Origin: Thozetella sp. PMI_491
Taxonomy: Eukaryota; Ascomycota; Sordariomycetes; Chaetosphaeriales; Chaetosphaeriaceae
Reading direction: 5' to 3'
Assembly: GCA_021432635.1 (NCBI GenBank)
Contig: MU270067.1
Coordinates: forward strand, 124,001 to 188,000
DNA: 64,000 nucleotides
Part shown: positions 47,373 through 59,050 of the stretch, one piece after another
How the letters are laid out: every line of letters starts with the position of its first letter
Position numbering within the stretch: position 1 is the first letter of the stretch
The notes under the pieces: generated by a model
The model's input: only the letters and a program-made list of their open reading frames with translations
The model's database searches: none
Told to the model about the DNA's origin: nothing
Made by a program: the position numbers and the translations under genes

Positions 47373-50300
47373 TCTCTCTCTCTCTCTTTCTCTTAGCGAG
47401 GATAACAAGAAAGCCTCGGGAACCGGCGCGAGACGCGATTCAATCCGTGCGGACGACAATGAGCGAACCTTTAGAGGTTCGGGACTGCGAAATTGTGTGG
47501 CGATGCTGTGTTCTGCGAGGTTTTGGTAGGAAGAGAAGATCCTGGCGATCGACGTCGAGGCTGTGCGGACGAGCTGGGCGGAGGGAAAAGAAAGCGGGCC
47601 GCGGTGGGTGGATGAAATTGGGACGAGGACGAGAAGCGGAATTATGAGGCCAGCCCGGCAGCGATCGACAATTGGCGAGCTCGCGATGGTGGTGGGGAGG
47701 AACGTTCGGGACCGCGCAATTGATGGCAGACGGGAGGCTGGCGATATCCTTTAGGGGTCGACCGAGAGGAACGGGGACGGGGAGACTGGATTGGGCAGAG
47801 AGGTTGTGGTTAGGAAGAGGTGCAGGCCTTGCTAGCGGTTTTAGAAGAGCTGCAAGCAGAGGTTAGTGAGAGAGGGGGAAGCACAGGGTCGCAGCGCGGA
47901 GCGAGGCAGAGGGGGCTTGTGCGCATCGGGGGCAACCAGATGGCGCCTCTGGTTGGGTGCACAGGAACCCACACCGGCGGATACATGTTGACCGGGTACA
48001 GGCAGGCCCCATGATACCCCATGATACCTTCTTCGCGCGCTAGACCTCCGCAGAGATTGGTAGGAACCTCCAGCGGCTACACGCCTTCGTGGGCAACAAG
48101 GAAAGCACGTCGAGACGCTCCCCGATGCTGCATGTGACTGCCCCAACGGTAATATTGTCGAGGGCTAAGATCGCCTTCAACTCTTCCCTTTCTCCCCCAA
48201 AACCCGCCCCAGCAGGCACGCCTCGCCTGGTCGGGCGGCCGAGAGATGAGGACCGGCGGCGATGTCACTTGTTGGCCGATGCTACCTTGACGGCTCGTAC
48301 TGGCCGAAACGACTTCCCACACCCGCTTCCGTCACTTTTGTCGCCCACCATCACATTGGTTTTGGGAGCCAGAAGGCAGAGTCCAATGCGAGTCCTCTTC
48401 ACACTGTGACGACACTATAAGTTCACCCTTTCGGCGCAGCAGAGCAGACAGCGACACCACAGCTTGCCAATTTTGGCCTCGTGTTTTTTTTTGTCTCCCC
48501 CCTTCCCTTTCACCTTGCTTCCTCTCCATGATATGTGATCCATTATCGGATCCCCCGCCGTCCCCCCCTTCACCCACACCCCCCCTTGCCCCTCTAGTAC
48601 CAGCATGCTCTTGACGAGCCGCATTGTATGGCTCGCTCTCCGTCGAGCTCCACTCTGAATTCCTGGGTCGCGGAATTCCTCACTATCGCTTACAGGGGTC
48701 GTCGAGATTCGTACGCCTCATCCAGCATCGTTCCCGGCTGCTAGCCACGACCCCGAGCAATGGTTCCAGAAAAACTTTCGTCGGACGCATTTGAGGACTA
48801 GAACCGCTGGGTTTTTCTCCATAATAGCGGTCGGAAACGCGACGAGTGAGTGAGTAACCTACGCCGCGATGCTACCAGAAAGCTCGCCTACTCCCACGCC
48901 ATCTGTATTAGCCCGTTGCCACGCCTCTGAACCGAGCAGCTCCTTCACTCTAACTGCTGGAGAGATGAGACCCGCCCAAGACCTGCTCCGCAAGGCCTGG
49001 AAGACAGGACCGGACGGCGAGGTTGCATGCATGCCGCTAGATAAGCGGCCCTGGGCGCTGGGAACCTTTCTGAAAAAACATGATGCTGCCTGCTGGGGAG
49101 ACCGTTAGACGTGGCTTCTCGCTCGGGTTCTCTCCTTTCTCCGCCCTTTCTAGAAGCCTTTTGTTTGTCGGCCCCCGTTCTGCGACGCCGTCGCCGTACA
49201 GAAGCTAGCCCCATCGGAAGGCTGACTTCACTTCCTCGGGGGACTATTCCAGGCTTCCGCGTTCACCGGATCCGAGCCTCAATTGCTTGGATGCGGGACA
49301 GAACATTCCTAAAGTCTGGTAACGTCGATGCCGCACTGTGCTTCCCTCCCTCCTGTTGGTGGCGCGGATGCTTCATCCCTGAGCCTACGTGCTGTAGTGG
49401 CACATGGGGCCGGGCCTGGTACAAAGATACATCGTTCCGCCGCTCCTGTTGGTACTATAATCTCGTCGAGGTTTTATGTCACACAACCTATCTTTGTCTG
49501 TAACCCAGGTGTAGAAACGCGCACAGGAGTATCCAGTTCACGTTGGCAGATAAACCGGGTGTGTCGTCATCCCGAATCCTTCTCTCTACGCCCAACCCTT
49601 CCCTCCACATCCTCGCCGCCCAGGTACAGGATGATGCACGATTCCAGAAATCTACCTGCGCGGGCGCTCGCACCCGAGGGATAAAGTGCCCACGAAATAC
49701 GTCGTTACCTGCAGAGGGGTATGGCAGCCAAAGCTGGCTGCCCCCCAGGTTCTTGATGTCGCACACTGGTGTCGTCACTTGGGCAACCTGGTTTCTTTTG
49801 CCAAAATACCGGCCATCCCCTCTTTTCCGGGAGTAATAGCCCCATGCATGCTAAAATGCCAGGCGTATCGTACCCTCAGAAGCTCAAGCGCCCTATGACC
49901 TCTCTCTCAGAATCGCCCATCAAGCGCCTCGCTGCGGGCGGCTAGGACGGAGGTGTCGCGCGATGCGCGATCAAGTGATTCGTCGCGGTGCAAACCTGGC
50001 TCTGCCCACTCACGGCTCGATCCACTCTTTTTCTGGCAAAGAGTAGACCGAACTGGGACGATTAGCAACAACATCACCCCGTCTTTCGTCGACGATCACC
50101 CAACTAAAACAGTAAGGGACAGGGTCACAAGCACGTGTCTCCGGGGGTGAAGAATTCCTCGGTCGACGAACTAAGGTAGTTTGCCTGACACCGTCGCCTC
50201 CCATCCATTCCTTCCCCACGTTTCCTGCTTCTCATCTGCCGGTCCGCCAACAATCGGGGCATTTCCAAGCATCTCGTTGCCCCTGCAAGACTCCCGTTCC

Positions 50301-52329
50301 CTTATCCAGCTCTTTGGATATATGCGTCCCGCGGCCGGACGGAGCCGAGATGCTCCATAGCTTTGGAGAATTACCGGCGCGGGACACTACAACCCTAGTT
50401 GGCGCGCGAATTCATCTGTCGACATAGGGACGAGTATGTCCTGCTTCTTTCGTTTCCCCCACATGCCAAGGGGTCAGGGGCTTCGTTGCCGACTCAGGGT
50501 GCCACTACCACCACCACCACCACCACCACCACCACCACCACAATCCCTCAGGCTACATAGAGCATGGAGGGGTCTGGGTGCTGTTGCATGAACCCTCTGA
50601 TGAACCGATCCCTGCCCATGTTTCTGCCAGCCTATGAGGGACTTCTTTTATAAACTAGAATTTTGGCTCACCTCCAACCGACTACTAATAGGAGGGACCG
50701 GGGCCTCGTGCTGCCCACTTGCATCCGTGCTTGCTTCTGCCGAGTGCTCCGCAAGTCGAGACGTGAGGGCCGAAGGATCACTGTAGTGGAAGCTATGGCC
50801 ATAGCCAAACCCAACCTAAGCCGTCCGAGCAACAGACGTGGCTCAACTAGCGTAGCGGCCGGGGCAGGAAGCTTCCTGCAGGGCAGGGGACTGCCCCGGA
50901 GCCCGCCCGAGGTGAACATCGGCTGAAACAGTTCGCGGATATGCCATCAACCCCCCGGAAGGTGACGACTCGCAGCAGAAAGACAAGCCCCAAGTAGTAC
51001 GAAACAGGACCGCCCCAAACAACAGACAAGCGAAGAGTCCGATCGATCGGCTAAGCTAAACTGAGTGCGCGGATGAGATATCTACCTACTCTTTCCCCAT
51101 TAAAGTTCATACCCGCAAGCACTCCTCTCGGAGGAACGGTATCGCCAGAAGTACTGTACAGGGTGCACCTCGTAACCTGGCACCGCTTCGCCGGGTTCAT
51201 GCACCGCAGGCGCAGAGCAGAGCCTAGCGACAGATGCGGGCATGGCTTCCTACGCAATTTGTTATAGTCGAGTGACATCTCGGTTTCTCGCCTTCCCAAA
51301 CCGCCACCATGTGCTAATTAATGCGCCCAAGAGGGTACACTGGCCGTCGACCCTGGTCCCTTGCCAGACCGCCCAGCCTGTTATCTTCATTCGTCCTCTT
51401 CTTTCTGGACGCCAGCACGCAGGCGACCAAGACGGATGGTGCCTGGCGAATGTCCCACTTTGTCTATCCGATACGCAGGGCCTAAGCGGGCGCTGCCGCC
51501 TGGATGCAAAGCCAACCAATATCTTGTTGGATCCTGGTGGCGCCGACTTTTAGTCGGTTCTAGAAACACTAGAATCATTAGAAAAGTGCCACATTACGCC
51601 GCTAAGAACGCCCAACACACAGGTCATACAGGGTTCTTCAGAGCCGTGGGTGTAGTACAGTACGTTGGGAGACAGTTCAAACCTCCCTGCCCGGCACCGT
51701 TGCAGGGTAGTAGATTGCGACGTGCGGTCACTCTTGAACTGGCCCGCGTTGCAACCTAACAGTCACTCCCGGTGGCTCCTCATCGTGGGATATTACGGAG
51801 GCGGCCGTTGCCCGCCACCAATCGAGTGATAAATCCTCCGCCGGCAGAAGCAATGGCCACCGAATTTGGGTGGTTTCGACAAGGGGTTTTCTGAAAGCTT
51901 CGGCGTACTTAATACAACCTATGTTCACGTGGTGCTTGGGGCATGCCTCCTCGCCTCGCTACCTGTCAATCTTCCAAAGGCAATTGCAACGGGTCCGGCA
52001 GACAACGAAATTGGGATACCGACAGAAGTCCACTTCCGATGCTGCCGTGCTGGGCACGGAGCGGTCTTCATGGAGTGCCCACACCGAAGTCTCCATCCAT
52101 GATTGGCAAATTTCATTGGGTTTTCTAAATTCGTCTTGGCCTAGGGCGGAAATGACCCTTTACCGACCCCCCAAAAACCCTCGGATGCGCCGAGAGGCTA
52201 GCAGCAATAGTAATAAAAGAAAGAGAAACGGGCGGCCCCTATTGCAGAGGCCGTCGTTGGGATTATTCCCTTACTCGAGACGATCGAGTAACCGTCGGAT
52301 GGTGTTTAACGCGACGCACGCTCTCTTCA
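47373..52329. other. 5-kb region upstream of Ras
   Basis: No gene is supported over 4.96 kb. It contains the CT-rich Ras leader (47373-47395), a run of T near 48484-48492, C-rich runs near 48554-48592, and a CAC/ACC trinucleotide microsatellite at 50507-50541. Open frames are under 135 residues and mostly overlap on both strands. A long upstream regulatory region or non-coding RNA is possible but not shown. Confidence 0.45.
50507..50541. repeat. (ACC)n microsatellite
   Basis: About eleven uninterrupted ACC/CAC triplets in non-coding DNA upstream of Ras. Confidence 0.95.
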
Positions 52330-53750
52330 CTATTCGGGGTCTGGGAGCTCATCGTCTTCACCCTCCACCTTAATAACTCTTCCCTTAACCTTCTGGAGAA
52401 CCTCAGGGGTGATGCTTTCGATATAGTCTTGGTCCCTGTACAGCACTTAGTCCATGCCCGCGAGGTGTGGCGCCGTCCGCAAGAGCTCGGAGGCGCCGGA
52501 AGAGGACAACGTACATGCCCGTCAGCGTGACGGTGTTCCTCTTCTTGCCCCATCTCGGATAGCTACCGACGCTTACGCCCTTAGTCTTGACCTTGTTCTG
52601 GAGCTCGGTAAGGTACTCGGCAACCTGGCTCTCCGTGAGCGGTGTAGAGATCATAACTCGGGTTTTGCTCTTGCCGATGAGCCGAGCGTGGATGATGGGC
52701 TTTAGACCTTCTAGCATACCCTCGACTAGGAGCGGTGAAGTCAGTAAATATCGGTATTCGCGAGGCTAGGTTCGCCGGGCTTACAGAGGCGTGGGATGCC
52801 CGGGAGGATGTGGATGTTCCCGTTGACTACGTTTATAGGCACCCAGAGGTCGTCCTTCGTGAAGATGAACTGCTTGTCCAGAGCGCGGCTGGTGTCCGTC
52901 GGCATCCGGACCATCCTCATTTTGGCCTCTCGAGCCGGGGTGTCTCTGGTCCAGTCGAACGGCGGCTCACCGTCTCTTCTTTTTGCCAGCTTCTTCATGC
53001 GTTCAAAGGTCTCCTGGTGCTCGAGCAGGGGCAGGCCAAACGCATTTGCTATCGACTGGTAGGTGATGTCGTCATGCCTGTCACTGTGTCAACCTCACAC
53101 TCTAGAACACATCCGAGTAACGTAGGGCCGCTCACGTAGGCCCGATGCCGCCACTAGACTCACAATCAGCTGGTGCTTCGGTTATCATGACTGTGGGCGC
53201 CTCAAGTAGAGCTCACCTGGTGACGACCAAGTCGTATCGGTCGCTTAATCGCTTAACGGCCTCTTTAATATCTTCCTCGTCGTCCTCAATCACCTCGACG
53301 CGCTTTAGACTCTGTTTTCTCAAGTCAGAAGAGCAGCGGGGAAATTCATGGCGTCCATAGTCCTTACAATACCCAGAGAGAAGCACCACCTTGCAAAGAA
53401 GGTCGAGTTGGTCTATGCCGGCAAGCTATCAGTCCGGCGCCACGTCTCCCGTACGCTGTGACCCGTCCAACTCACATCCGCGATCTACAAATCAAGGGAT
53501 TAGCACGTATTCCGAAAGCAGACGATATAAGAGAGGTATTTACCTTGCCATTGAGTACCTCGTCGCCAATGATTAGGCACGCCGCCGTGGATATGGCCCG
53601 CGAATTTTTCTCGTTGGGGGTTGCCGGGGCCGCCATGATGCCTCCGTTCCGCGCAAGCCCGTTTCGTTGAAATGCGACTGCCGAGACGTGTCCAAAGTTG
53701 GGGGTGGGCCGTGAGAGATGACGCGCGACCTGTGAGACTCTAGAGAACAT
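52330..53750 (-). CDS. MoCF-domain (molybdopterin-binding-like) protein
   Basis: Protein of 327 residues with a MoCF/CinA-N type domain, the fold of MoaB/MogA and the N-terminal half of human FLAD1. Eight exons keep frame: 53750-53544, 53484-53476 (9 nt), 53412-53368, 53311-53217, 53153-53136 (18 nt), 53077-52785, 52725-52515 and 52435-52330. Motifs are IIGDEVLNGK, DTNSTFFARWCFSLGI, the signature TSGGIGPTHDD split across two introns, and GNIHILPGIPRLF. The first 38 residues (MFSRVSQVARHLSRP...) are Arg-rich without acids, like a mitochondrial presequence; Met39 (53636) is an alternative start. Related stand-alone proteins have been linked to nucleotide or FAD hydrolysis rather than molybdenum cofactor synthesis, but the role here is open. 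It diverges from the GMF gene, with 591 bp between start codons. Confidence 0.87.
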
Positions 53751-54341
53751 GAGGTTTATAAGGCTTTATTCCCCTTGTTCCGCGCTGTGGCGGGTGAGGA
53801 GTGCGAGAACAGAAAAGGGGGGGGTTGCTGAATGAGTGGCGTCTCTGCCTATAGACTGGCGGAGACCTCCGGCTGCCTGGCCGTGCTAGCTCACGCGACC
53901 AAATAAAGAAAGGAGAAATCCTCAGCACGGACGCAAACGGCGATGTGTATCGGTAGGATTAGCACCAGAAATTGAGGCTGTATAGTGACCCTTTATGCAC
54001 TTCGCCCTGAGGCATTGGGTGAGGCATTCTGCGTAGAGTGGCCCCGTTGGTGCTGTCCCTTGGTAGCGTCATCGGCTAACCCCCCCCCCCCCCCCCCCCC
54101 CCAAAAGCTGAGCGGGAACCTGGCGGGGTACATGTCGCCTCTAGACCTCCACATCAGCAGCCATTTGATCCCCTCACCTGAGACTTCCAGACCGTCAGAA
54201 CGTCTCCGGCCTATATGCCATAGCCTAGTCCCAGGCGTTCTCGCCCCATTTGACTAGGACTACGCTCTTCACCCCCAACCTGTCGCAGTCGAGAGGGCAG
54301 CACAACGAAGCAAGCACTTTACCAGACACAACGCGACCAAG
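53751..54341. promoter_or_regulatory. Compact divergent promoter region (MoCF / GMF)
   Basis: This is 591 bp between two start codons. It holds a 23-base C homopolymer at 54080-54102. No gene is seen. A bidirectional promoter is inferred from arrangement only. Confidence 0.5.
54080..54102. repeat. C23 homopolymer
   Basis: Twenty-three consecutive C in the MoCF/GMF intergenic region. Its length in the assembly may be inexact. Confidence 0.95.
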
Positions 54342-55016
54342 ATGGTATGCACCGCCCTCCCTCGCCGTTCTCCCCTCGCACCGTCTCTCTCCTCCAAGCA
54401 CGGTAGTGCACGGAGCTGACACCAGCATCCCTGTAGAGCTCCGAGGCAAGACTTTATGCCTTCTCGCAGGAGAGCAAAGACCATTTGCGCAAGTTCCGCC
54501 TCGGGACATCCAGGTCTAACGACCCACAAGCTGTCATTTGTATGTATGTCTTTTTTGGCTTGGCTATGCGCTTCCCCCTAGACTACAGCCCCATTTGCGC
54601 CAACCGGACAGATGCTAATCCTAGAGCCTTTGTCAGACTTGATCGATAAGAAGACGCACGAGATCCGGCAAGACGATGACAAGACCGTGTACAAGTCGCT
54701 AGACGAGATTAGCGACGACCTCCCCGACCACTCGCCGCGGTTCATTCTCCTCAGCTACCCCTTGACCCTAGTACGCGACCCTCTACCATCAACGATGTAT
54801 GCCACTGACACTTATCGCGATGCCTAGCCCTCTGGTCGATTATCCGTTCCGTATGTCCTCTTGTACTATCTCCCCATCACCTGCAACAACGAGCTGCGCA
54901 TGCTGTACGCCGGCGCCAAGGAGCTGATGCGCAACACGAGCGAGGTGGGCAAGGTTATTGATATCGAGTCCACCGACGATCTAGAGGACATCCCTAAGAA
55001 GCTCGGTGCTGCGTGA
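54342..55016 (+). CDS. Glia maturation factor (ADF/cofilin family)
   Basis: GMF-type protein of 142 residues. The family binds the Arp2/3 complex and debranches actin networks at endocytic patches. Four exons keep frame: 54342-54344 (the ATG alone), 54437-54539, 54637-54770 and 54828-55016. The sequence runs SSEARLYAFSQESKDHLRKF, then YLIDKKTHEIRQDD and RFILLSYPLTLPSGR. VPYVLLYYLPITC and LRMLYAGAKELM follow as the core sheet and helix. It ends in IESTDDLEDIPKKLGAA. Length and motifs fit GMF rather than cofilin (no F-actin-severing basic helix). The stop is 139 bp from that of NBP35, which runs the other way. With END3 it is a second endocytic actin factor in the window, although 30 kb apart. 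Confidence 0.94.
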
Positions 55017-55155
55017 TCTTTGCCAGTCGTTCCACGTTATATGCTAGGAGATATACACCGAATTTGGGATAGGCTTGGACGGCGGCTGGAGCCGAGGGAT
55101 GGGGATTGCGTTCAGCTCATGATATCGTATAAAAGTACAAGCGTCTATAGAGGGT

Positions 55156-56244
55156 CTATTCGTCCAGTAGAACCTCTTTCTCGTCGACTCCAATCTGACG
55201 CGCCAGACCCTTGACCACATTTTTGATGGCGTCGCACGCTGGGCTATCTGCGAAGGAATCAAAGAAACTTTCGCCGTAGTCGCACGACATGCCGATCCTC
55301 GGGTCTAGGGGTACTGAACCCAGGAAGGGTATGCCCATCTCTTCTGCTAGCGCTCTTCCCCCACCCGTAGTAGCCTTGAATATCTCGCTCGTGTGCTTGC
55401 ACTTCGGACAGGCAAACCCTGACATGTTCTCCACAAGACCTAGTACCTTGATGCCAGCTTTGCGGCAGAAGTCGATCTCTTTCCGCACGTCCAGGAGACT
55501 GACCTCCTGGGGCGTCGTAAGCATGACTGCGCCGTCGATTCCGCTCTCCCTGAGGAGCGTATTGACGCTCAGATGCTCGTCGCTGGTGCCGGGGGGCGTA
55601 TCGACTAGTAGAAAGTCCAGCTCACCCCACAGCACGTCCTTGAGAAACTGCTTGATCAGGCCGTTCTTCTTAGGCCCTCTCCATATAATGGGCTGATCTC
55701 TGCTTGGCAGCATGAACTGTATTGACATGGCGGCCAGGTTGTCCATCACCCAGACCGGCGTCCAACCCTGGTTGCTCACGTGAATTTGTTCGTCCTCCAC
55801 GCCCATCATCTTGGGTATACTGGGGCCGCAGATGTCGGTATCCATGATGCCGACATTCTTGTCTGGGTTGATGGCGAATGCTCGCGCGAGCAGCGCGGTA
55901 AATGTGCTTTTCCCTACGCCTCCCTTGCCGCTGAGCACGAGTATCTTGTGCTTGACTGAGGCCAGTCGAGCTGATATCGTCGGGATGTCGGGGTCAGGGC
56001 CTTTCGGCGCGGAGGCGCAAATTTGCTGGTTAGGACATCCTGCACTGTAGCCTTGAGCGTCAGAATATACGATGGGTAACTGGATGGGAGTCTAAGAAAA
56101 AGCTTACCAAGAATCGGCGGTGCCAGCCTGCTCTGACTCCGGGCCTGGGCAGTGCTCTGGCTCGGGTGCGACCAACTCTGGTTTCTGTTTCAGGGGATGG
56201 GACAGCACCTCTTGAACGGGCTCGGGCTCTTCCAAGGACGGCAT
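55156..56244 (-). CDS. NBP35: Cytosolic Fe-S cluster scaffold NBP35
   Basis: P-loop NTPase scaffold of the cytosolic iron-sulfur assembly (CIA) pathway, working with Cfd1. It has 341 residues in exons 56244-56108 and 56044-55156. The N-terminal ferredoxin-like motif is complete: Cys32-x13-Cys46-x2-Cys49-x5-Cys55. This motif separates NBP35 from CFD1. The deviant Walker A is [10 protein letters not shown] near 84-93, and [14 protein letters not shown] and [15 protein letters not shown] are the Mrp/NBP35 ATPase signatures. The bridging-cluster motif is Cys258-Pro-Lys-Cys261. The intron splits the Cys46 codon. All cluster ligands are present. A Pro/Glu-rich segment of about 30 residues precedes the first Cys. 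Confidence 0.97.
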
Positions 56245-59050
56245 TGCTGTGCTTCCAAGCTTCACTGGTAAACGGGAAGAACCGATGGCTACGATGGCTA
56301 GAGGAGGTGATGGTGCCGGCCGGGCAATATCGCCTGTTCTAATTTCTGCGCCGATTGCGCACCGGATTAGAAATCGTGGGGGCGAATCGCTGTTGGCCCA
56401 GACTCTGACGTCTGTTCGATGGCGGGGTTTATCGATTGTCGATAAGCCCCACCAAGCCAAGCTAACCCTCCCCCCCATGGGGCGAGAGCACAAGACACGT
56501 TCGCATACTACAAACCTATACTATACCACAGTGCTGAGATGTCCTAGGCGTGGAATCATCCGCCTCATACGAACATCGGTCCCAGGTGGAGGAGGGGAAC
56601 TGAACTACCGCCATGATTGCCATGGCGCCAAGGCTGCCAATATCCCTCGACGGCAAGAACCAATGACTTGAGCTTGAGGGTTTCTCACGTCTTCCTCCAA
56701 GTTGGGTGAGAGTGCTCGTATGCATACTGACGGGATTCCGAGAAAAGCATCATGTGTCACTATTCATAGTATCGCCATGAGCCAGGAAGGTATGATGTGG
56801 CTCAATGCCGGACGACTCGGAGGGTGGGGAGACGGACAGTAGTACGGCAGGAGTATGAGCTGTGCGGGCCGTCTTCGAAAGCAATATGATGATATAAACC
56901 GCAAGTTTACTGGTCGAGACCTTCCGGGTTAATCGGAGGCGTGAAAGCTCATGCAGTGCGTCTCGGGATTTCCTACCCTGCGTGCTCGTGCCTCTTACAT
57001 GGAGAGCCATGGTCCAAGTAGGACTTGAGCCGACGCTTACCACTTGGCCCTAGATGTGAAGGGGACAGCACAGTCTAAGGTGGTTGGCATGCTGTGATCT
57101 GATGGATGTCTCTGGAGGTGAGTCAATGGGGAAGAGACAGTTCATGCTGCATCTTGCTTAGCCCAAGGAGGGCTGGCGCTTCATGGCCCTCCGAGACTAT
57201 CATTGCCGACATCGGGTCATAGAATGACCCTCACACCTCGCTAAAGGTGTGCTCTAGCGTGATATTGCCTATCATCTCGAGCTACAGTTCACCACGTAGG
57301 TAGCCGAGCAGGAACTCCAAGGTTACAGCACATTGCGATGATCAACTTAGCGTCGCGAACGAGGGAACGTGACTCAGACGATCGAGATAAGAGCGGCGCT
57401 CAAGCTAGTGATTTGGCTTCCCCATTTGGATGGGAAGGCGGCGAGCGTCGGTGTTGAAGGCTAATATGACAACATACTAAACACATCCCGGTCCACACCG
57501 TCCTACGCGCTCCGAGGTCAAGAAGGGGGGGAGAGGGGGGGGGCGGCAGAAGAAGGGGGGGGGGGGATGATGAAGAGATGGGTGAGGGTTGTCTCGGTAC
57601 TGGCCTCGTTTCCGCGCGGCGATGAGATAAGAGCATCCTGGGAATGCGCTGGCAGAAAGGGGGAGGAGGGGGGGAGATGTCAAACTCGAGGATGGCATCG
57701 GAAGAGCAAGCGATGCAGAAAGATTCCCGACCCACATGGTCGTTCTAAACATGCCGCGATATGCATTCACGGGCGGTGTCGATCGCTTGTTTAAGCCGTC
57801 GCCTGGCTTTGATCAGTCGGCGATGCGTGTAGAGAATGGCACCCTGGGCCGTAGGGTAGGGAGACATGCGCATGTCTTCCCAACCATCTCGACACTCGGT
57901 TGACACCACGGGCCTTTGCGCTCGACGCCTGATTGGGCGCGCATTCCTGTCCGACGCGGACTCGTTATCGCAATTTGCTATCGTCGCCGCTGCAAGAGAG
58001 ACGAGGAGGGTGTGCTGATCATCAGGCGCCTATGAACGATCGACCGTGGGGGAAGCCGTTGGCCGTCGAGTGGAGGCTGGCAAGGTTGGGTAGACATGGG
58101 TGCGCTGGGTGCATGCAAGTCTAGACGCAACGGCTGGGTGTGGACGAATGGCAGGGCTCAATTGCCAATGGCCTAGAGGATCAAAAGGCGGGACCGGGTA
58201 CTCTGGAGACAGAAGCGTGCAGAAGGTTGCAGCATGCCGAGCGGCAGGCGGATGTTATTTGCGACCCCGAGCACCCTTCGACAAAAGCCAGGGCAGCCTC
58301 TCAGAAGGGCGCCTTGGTCGTGGCTAGGCACTATGAGTGGCGGACGGCAGCCAACTGGGGCCAGCTGCTACCTTCTGCTAGCTTCGTTTTCGACCCTTTC
58401 ATTTCTGGACGGACCAACCCTGCCGCCGGGGGAAGGGGGGGGGACCCTGTCGTCGCTCACCTGACTCCCGCGTGGCAGTCGTGTTCCGCGGGTAGTCGCG
58501 ATCGAGACTTCCGTCCCCTGCGAGGCTTGCAAGAGGAAAAATAGCGCCGGCCATTGGAACCACGACTTCCTCATCCCACAACTTCCTCCACCCCCTCCCC
58601 GTCACCCCCCTCTCACCCCCCCTTCTTCCCAGGCTTGGCTGGATTGGAACCTCGAGGGCTCTCCTGCACAGTGCTGCAGCTCCCTGCGACCGGCTGCACC
58701 TCTGGGAAGTCTGCATCCCTCCCGACGACCCTCCATATCGGCCCTCACCCAACTTCCGCTTCCAGTCGCCCGTGTCGAATCGCGGGGGCCCGCCCAACCC
58801 TGTCTCAAGCACTCTCGAGCATAATAATAACCCCAGTCGTCGCATTAACCTCACTCGTGCCAGGCCGCCAGGCGTCCCTCGGCCACTCATCCCACTTCAT
58901 GCTCTCATGTCGCATACCCCTTGTTTTCAGGCGCGCAGTAAACAAGCAAACACTCGCCCCTGACTCACCACTCATACCCGTCCAAGTCGCCGCGCCTCAG
59001 CCTGGCACACGCGCTTTCGTGTCTCATTCTCGTGTCCCCTCCCGCGGCCT
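56245..59050. other. 2.8-kb divergent intergenic region (NBP35 / ECM11-domain gene)
   Basis: No gene is recognised. G-rich homopolymer blocks lie at 57521-57567 and a G-rich run at 58432-58442. The 450 bp before the downstream gene are strongly C/T-rich, typical of a fungal leader. The minus-strand open frame at 58399-58890 has no domain and is the complement of that C/T-rich DNA. Confidence 0.5.
57521..57567. repeat. G-homopolymer cluster
   Basis: Three runs of 7, 10 and 12 or more G, separated by a few bases. Four-stranded G structure is possible; length errors are likely in assembly. Confidence 0.85.

Noticed and set aside
58399-58890. 163-codon minus-strand open frame upstream of the ECM11-domain gene
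   Set aside because: It is the complement of a C/T-rich leader, with no domain.
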